Part shown: one piece after another, positions 14,225-17,383 of the stretch
Layout: the number at the start of each line of letters is the position of its first letter
Position numbering within the stretch: the first letter of the stretch is position 1
Source: an uncultured Acetatifactor sp.
GTDB lineage: Bacteria; Bacillota; Clostridia; Lachnospirales; Lachnospiraceae
Direction: 5' to 3'
Assembly: GCA_910586515.1 (NCBI GenBank)
Contig: CAJUGL010000064.1
Span: forward strand, 1-17,383
Length of the DNA stretch: 17,383 nucleotides
Notes under the pieces: model-generated
What the model was told of the DNA's origin: nothing
The model's input: only the letters and a program-made list of their open reading frames with translations
Database searches by the model: none
Translations under genes and position numbers: made by a program

Positions 14225-15239
14225 AGTGACAATGCAGGAGATTGCCGATGCATTGGGAATCTCCCGCGTGACGGTCTGGAAGGTGTTTCATAATTACGAG
14301 AATGTATCCGCAGCGCTCAGGTCCAATGTCTGGGATAAGGCTGTGGAGCTTGGATATGTGAAGGGAGGGCGTGAGATAGAGCAGGCCGGGCAGGGGCGGG
14401 AAAGGAATGTCTCCGTCATAGTTGCCAGGCCTGATTCCGCCGCATTTTCCATGAAGATTATTCACAGTCTGGCCAGGGAACTGAGTCTGTACAATATCAA
14501 TCTCATGTATACCTATATGCCTTCCCGCTATTCGGACAAATATAAGATGCCCCAGATGCTGTACAGCAATAGGGTTCAGGGGGCGGTGGTATTAAATATA
14601 TACGATAAAACGCTGACGGAGGGAATCAACAGGCTGAATCTGCCGAAAGTATTCGTGGATGTGACACAGCAGATCAGTCCCGGAAATCTAAGCGGGGATC
14701 TGGTGCTGCTGGAAGGGCAGGATACCATGCGCCGGATCACGGAATCTCTGGTGGCCAGAGGGATGACGAAGATCGGATTTATCGGGGATATCGGACATGC
14801 CAGAACAATCTGTGACCGTTATGAAGGTTTCTGCCGCTGTATGAGGGAACATGGGCTGACGGTGGAGGAAGGTTTCTGTCTGACCCGGATAAAGGAGATT
14901 TTCTCCTGTGAAGAGGAGATAGGCGCTTTTCTGGACAGTCTCCCCCTGCTTCCGGAGGCCTTTGTCTGTGCCAGCGATTTCATTGCTCATTGTCTTTGGC
15001 TGTATTTTTCCAGGCATCGGGAGCGTGTTCCGGAAGGAATCGCGGTGACGGGCTATGATGACAGCGACGAATTTGCGGATGTGGTAGGACTGCTGACCAC
15101 GGCCAGCGTGAAAACAGAGCTCTTGGGAAAGCGCATTGCCATGCAGATTATCTATCGCATGGAACGGGGCGACGCGCCGTATGAAACGATCTATGTGAAG
15201 CCTTCCGTTATAGAGAGAAATTCCATATTATGCGTATAG
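14214..15239 (+). CDS. LacI-family transcriptional regulator with an atypical recognition helix
   Basis: This is a sugar-responsive DNA-binding protein and the only regulator in the window, so it probably controls the transport genes. The helix-turn-helix occupies residues 5-27 (T-M-Q-E-I-A-D-A-L-G-I-S then R-V-T-V-W-K-V-F-H-N). Usual family members have T-V-S-R-V at the recognition helix, whereas here Trp22 and Lys23 replace Ser and Arg. The hinge is also unusual: after E-L-G-Y there is V-K-G-G instead of the common R-P-N-x-x-A-R. The effector domain (about 65-342) is standard, with K-I-G-F-I-G-D, D-R-Y-E-G-F, C-A-S-D-F-I-A and V-T-G-Y-D-D-S. I chose ATG 14214 because GGTGGGGG precedes it and it matches the usual N-terminal length. 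ATG 14202 (four more residues) with GGAGG at 14188-14192 is a realistic alternative; ATG 14175 is not. Confidence 0.88.
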   Translation: MTNKVTMQEIADALGISRVTVWKVFHNYENVSAALRSNVWDKAVELGYVKGGREIEQAGQGRERNVSVIVARPDSAAFSMKIIHSLARELSLYNINLMYTYMPSRYSDKYKMPQMLYSNRVQGAVVLNIYDKTLTEGINRLNLPKVFVDVTQQISPGNLSGDLVLLEGQDTMRRITESLVARGMTKIGFIGDIGHARTICDRYEGFCRCMREHGLTVEEGFCLTRIKEIFSCEEEIGAFLDSLPLLPEAFVCASDFIAHCLWLYFSRHRERVPEGIAVTGYDDSDEFADVVGLLTTASVKTELLGKRIAMQIIYRMERGDAPYETIYVKPSVIERNSILCV

Positions 15240-15296
15240 ATGCGAAGTATTTGGACTGAAGGGACAGATTCTGCTTAAGCATTTTGCTCAATTATC

Positions 15297-15310
15297 CGAT
15301 ATAAATATCG
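15297..15310. promoter_or_regulatory. Perfect 14-bp palindrome upstream of the coiled-coil genes
   Basis: CGATAT, AA, ATATCG form a perfect inverted repeat 31 bases before the start at 15342, in the 102-base gap after the LacI-type gene. It contains TATAAA (15300-15305), which could be a -10 box, but no -35 at normal spacing is evident. It could be a repressor operator overlapping an unconventional promoter. It is unlike the palindrome at 109-123, so the same regulator is unlikely to bind both. I see no intrinsic terminator between the LacI gene and this site. Confidence 0.4.
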
Positions 15311-15341
15311 TAGGTAATGTTTGGAAAGAGGGGGGACTGTC

Positions 15342-16274
15342 ATGAGAGTACAGAATAATATAACGATTTTCAGCGGGGATACGCGGAACAATGCTCAGGC
15401 GGAATGGGAGAATAAGGAAGGAACCGACAGCCGCGGTCAGAAAGGCAGTACCATATATGCAGGGAATTTTCTGAGGGAATTTCCCATGCGGGAGAGAATA
15501 CAGCAGAAAAGGGCCCAGGCCCAGCAGCGCGCCATGAAGATTGTGCAGGATGCCTGGGACGGGGACAGGCAGCTGGATGATGAGATAAAAATGCGCGAGG
15601 AGGAATCCGAGGCGCTTCGTGAGGAGAATAAAGAGGTTCTGGATAATCTGAAGGATGTCAATCAGAGAATGGAGGAGCTTCGGAGAACTTTCGGCGTAGA
15701 GAGGGACAGCGAGGAGCAGAGGGAGCTGGAGCACATGATAAGCGTTCGCAGGTCGCCCTGTCTGGATACATCGGAGAGCACGCTTACGGAATATCAGAAG
15801 CGCGCGCTGGAACTGGAGAAGCAGGCGGCCGGATACAGGAAACAGCTTGCGGAGAACAACGGGATAATCAAAGAGAACAGCGAGGTGGCCAAGGCTATCC
15901 GCAAGGAGCGTCTCAAGAGCCATGTTATGGTGGACGCTCAGGGGGAAGCGGAGAAGGTGATGGAATCTTCCAGGGATGAAATTGTGGGTCTGGTGATGGA
16001 GGAGGCAAAGGAACACCTGGACGAAGAACAGGAAGAAAAGGAAGAGCAGGCCGAAGCTATCGAGGAGAAGAAGGAAGAACAGGAAGAGATTCAGGAGAAA
16101 CGGGACGAGAGAGAGGAAGAACTGGAAGCGCTCATAGAGGAAATGCCTGTGCAGGAGATGACGGATTTGCAGCAGAAAGTGGACGAAGTCAGACTTCAGG
16201 TTCAGAAAGTTCTTGCCGAGGCAAATCTGGCGGTTGAGGATGTGAAGGGCGTAAAGGTGGATGCGTCAGTATAA
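15342..16274 (+). CDS. Charged coiled-coil protein of unknown function, paralogue 1
   Basis: I do not recognise this family. The 310-residue product has no signal peptide or membrane span and should be cytoplasmic. A conserved N-terminal motif (M-R-V-Q-N-N-I-T-I-F-S-G-D-T-R-N-N) is followed by T-I-Y-A-G-N-F-L-R-E-F-P-M-R and a helix rich in Arg/Gln/Ala. From about 75 to 145 and 160 to 305 it is almost entirely Glu/Lys/Arg/Gln-rich helix with heptad character; at about 225-265 it becomes extremely acidic. ATG 15342 is preferred, with AGAGGGGGGA at 15327-15336, over a TTG at 15321. It is followed 46 bases later by a paralogue with the same architecture, so the pair probably forms a homo- or hetero-oligomeric rod (inference). 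A link to the sugar locus is not evident. Confidence 0.8.
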   Translation: MRVQNNITIFSGDTRNNAQAEWENKEGTDSRGQKGSTIYAGNFLREFPMRERIQQKRAQAQQRAMKIVQDAWDGDRQLDDEIKMREEESEALREENKEVLDNLKDVNQRMEELRRTFGVERDSEEQRELEHMISVRRSPCLDTSESTLTEYQKRALELEKQAAGYRKQLAENNGIIKENSEVAKAIRKERLKSHVMVDAQGEAEKVMESSRDEIVGLVMEEAKEHLDEEQEEKEEQAEAIEEKKEEQEEIQEKRDEREEELEALIEEMPVQEMTDLQQKVDEVRLQVQKVLAEANLAVEDVKGVKVDASV

Positions 16275-16320
16275 CAGCAGCGGAAACGGGACAGACAAAG
16301 ATTAAAACAAGGAGATGTAT

Positions 16321-17295
16321 ATGAGAGTACAGAATAATATCACTGTTTTCGCGGGAGATACCCGGAATAATAAACAGGCGGAAAATGCAGACACCGCATC
16401 CCGGAATTCTCAGGAGAAGAATAAGACCATTTATGCGGGCAGCCTGCTGAGAGAGTTTCCTCTGCGGGACAGGATACAGCAGAGACGCGCCCAGGCCCAG
16501 GAACGGGCAATGAAGATCGTGGGCGATACCTGGAACGGGGATAAAAAGATTGATGAGGAGCTGAATCGAAGTCGGGAGCGCATCAGGGAACTGCAGGCTT
16601 CCAATAAAGATGCTCAGGACAGTATCCGAGATCTCAAGGCGGAAAGCGAGGCGCTGGCGGAACTCTATCAGGTGGATCCGGACAGTGAAGAGCAGCAGGA
16701 TCTGGAGCTCCTGAAGAAGGCACAGGCAGCGAGCCGTCCTTTTTCGGGAATAAAGCTGACGGAGGAAGAAGGGGAGAGACTGGCGGAGATACAGGACAAA
16801 GAACTCACCGAATATCAGACGCGCCAGCTGGAGATAAACAAAAGAGTGTGGGATTACCAGGAAACGATATCCCTCACAAACCGGAAAATTGAAGTGGAAA
16901 ATGCCGTAATCCGCGGTGTACGTCTGGAACGTCTTAAGAAAGACCCCATGCTGGAAGCGCAGCAGGAGGCGGAGACGGTCATGGAGGCAGCCCGGGACGA
17001 GGCCGTGGGCATGATTGTGGATGAGGCAAAGGAGCATCTGGACGAAGAGCAGGAAGAGAAAGAGGAGGAAGCCGAAGCCATCCGGGAGAAGAATGAAGAA
17101 CTGGAGGAAATTCAGGAGAAACGGGACGAGAGAGAGGAAGAGCTGGAACAGCTGATAAAAGATATGCCGGTGGAGGAGATGACAGACCTGAATCAGACCG
17201 TGGAGGAAGTCAAGCAGCAAATTCAGAAGGTGCTGAATGAAGTGAACTTGATAGAAGAGGACATCAAGGGTGCAAAAGTGGATTTGAATGCGTGA
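16321..17295 (+). CDS. Charged coiled-coil protein of unknown function, paralogue 2
   Basis: This is a 324-residue tandem copy of the preceding gene. ATG 16321 is preferred over ATG 16315, which directly abuts the AAGGAG at 16309-16314. The N-terminal motif is nearly unchanged (M-R-V-Q-N-N-I-T-V-F-A-G-D-T-R-N-N), as are T-I-Y-A-G, L-R-E-F-P, the R-A-Q-A-Q-x-R-A-M-K-I-V helix, and much of the C-terminal third, including E-H-L-D-E-E-Q-E-E-K-E-E and I-Q-E-K-R-D-E-R-E-E-E-L-E. The centre (about 80-195) has diverged and is about a dozen residues longer. Conservation at both ends with a variable middle suggests fixed interaction surfaces with a spacer free to change. No catalytic motif is seen. Confidence 0.8.
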   Translation: MRVQNNITVFAGDTRNNKQAENADTASRNSQEKNKTIYAGSLLREFPLRDRIQQRRAQAQERAMKIVGDTWNGDKKIDEELNRSRERIRELQASNKDAQDSIRDLKAESEALAELYQVDPDSEEQQDLELLKKAQAASRPFSGIKLTEEEGERLAEIQDKELTEYQTRQLEINKRVWDYQETISLTNRKIEVENAVIRGVRLERLKKDPMLEAQQEAETVMEAARDEAVGMIVDEAKEHLDEEQEEKEEEAEAIREKNEELEEIQEKRDEREEELEQLIKDMPVEEMTDLNQTVEEVKQQIQKVLNEVNLIEEDIKGAKVDLNA

Positions 17296-17383
17296 AGGGA
17301 TAGCAAATATTTAAACAATTGAAAAAGTTGTTACCATTCACAGCTGATCAATATCTGATTTTTAAGGAAGTCCCGTTGGGGCT
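17296..17383. other. AT-rich 3' flank, nothing assigned
   Basis: The 88 bases after the second coiled-coil gene hold no start codon with a ribosome-binding site that can be followed. A weak stem, AACAA (17314-17318) with TTGTT (17328-17332), and a 4-bp ATCA/TGAT stem before a T run (around 17347-17362) could be remnants of a terminator, but both are too short to call. Confidence 0.4.

Noticed and set aside
15240..15341. Terminator after the LacI-type gene at TGCTTAAGCATTTT (15272-15285)
   Set aside because: The palindrome has no loop and only a four-base T run, so a stable terminator hairpin is not possible.
15342..17295. Phage tail, chemotaxis or SMC-type protein as identity of the coiled-coil pair
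   Set aside because: Coiled-coil composition alone gives misleading similarity. No ATPase motif, membrane span or phage neighbour supports any of these.

Overview
The window looks like a chromosomal carbohydrate-uptake locus from a Gram-positive gut-type Clostridia, most probably Lachnospiraceae. This is inferred from the purine-rich AAGGAGG ribosome-binding sites, mid-range G+C, the lipoprotein-type ABC systems, and the combination of DUF624, Yip1-like, DUF5696-like and LacI genes. All thirteen genes I support are on the + strand, and no intergenic gap exceeds about 170 bases. I see no rRNA, tRNA, CRISPR array, insertion sequence or phage gene.

Region 1 (1-1936): the tail of an upstream unit ending in a terminator-like hairpin, then a leader with a 15-bp palindrome, then a lipoprotein solute-binding protein (SBP) with acidic Ser/Glu/Gly linkers at both ends of its domain, closed by a strong intrinsic terminator.

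Region 2 (1962-13420): a tightly packed run consisting of a 972-residue exported protein (two lectin-like beta-sandwich modules, a helical spacer and an SBP domain), permease pair A, a membrane-anchored NHL-type beta-propeller/TPR protein, a Yip1-like membrane protein, a large exported DUF5696-like protein, and permease pair B. There are thus two SBPs and two MalF/MalG-type permease pairs, but no ATP-binding subunit. A shared MsmX-type ATPase encoded elsewhere is the likely motor, as is usual for such systems in Firmicutes.

Region 3 (13421-15239): an intergenic 14-bp hairpin, a DUF624/YesL-like membrane protein and an overlapping LacI-family regulator with an unusual recognition helix. These read as the auxiliary and control end of the same locus.

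Region 4 (15240-17383): two tandem paralogues of a cytoplasmic, highly charged coiled-coil protein that I do not recognise, preceded by a perfect 14-bp palindrome. They appear to be a separate unit of unknown role.

Working model (inference): the beta-sandwich modules of the fused SBP and the exported DUF5696-like protein capture and perhaps process a glycan at the cell surface. The propeller and Yip1-like proteins accompany them in the membrane, the two permease pairs import the products, and the LacI-type protein controls the locus. The glycan is not identifiable from the sequence. The least explained elements are the propeller/Yip1/DUF5696 block between the two permease pairs and the tandem coiled-coil genes.
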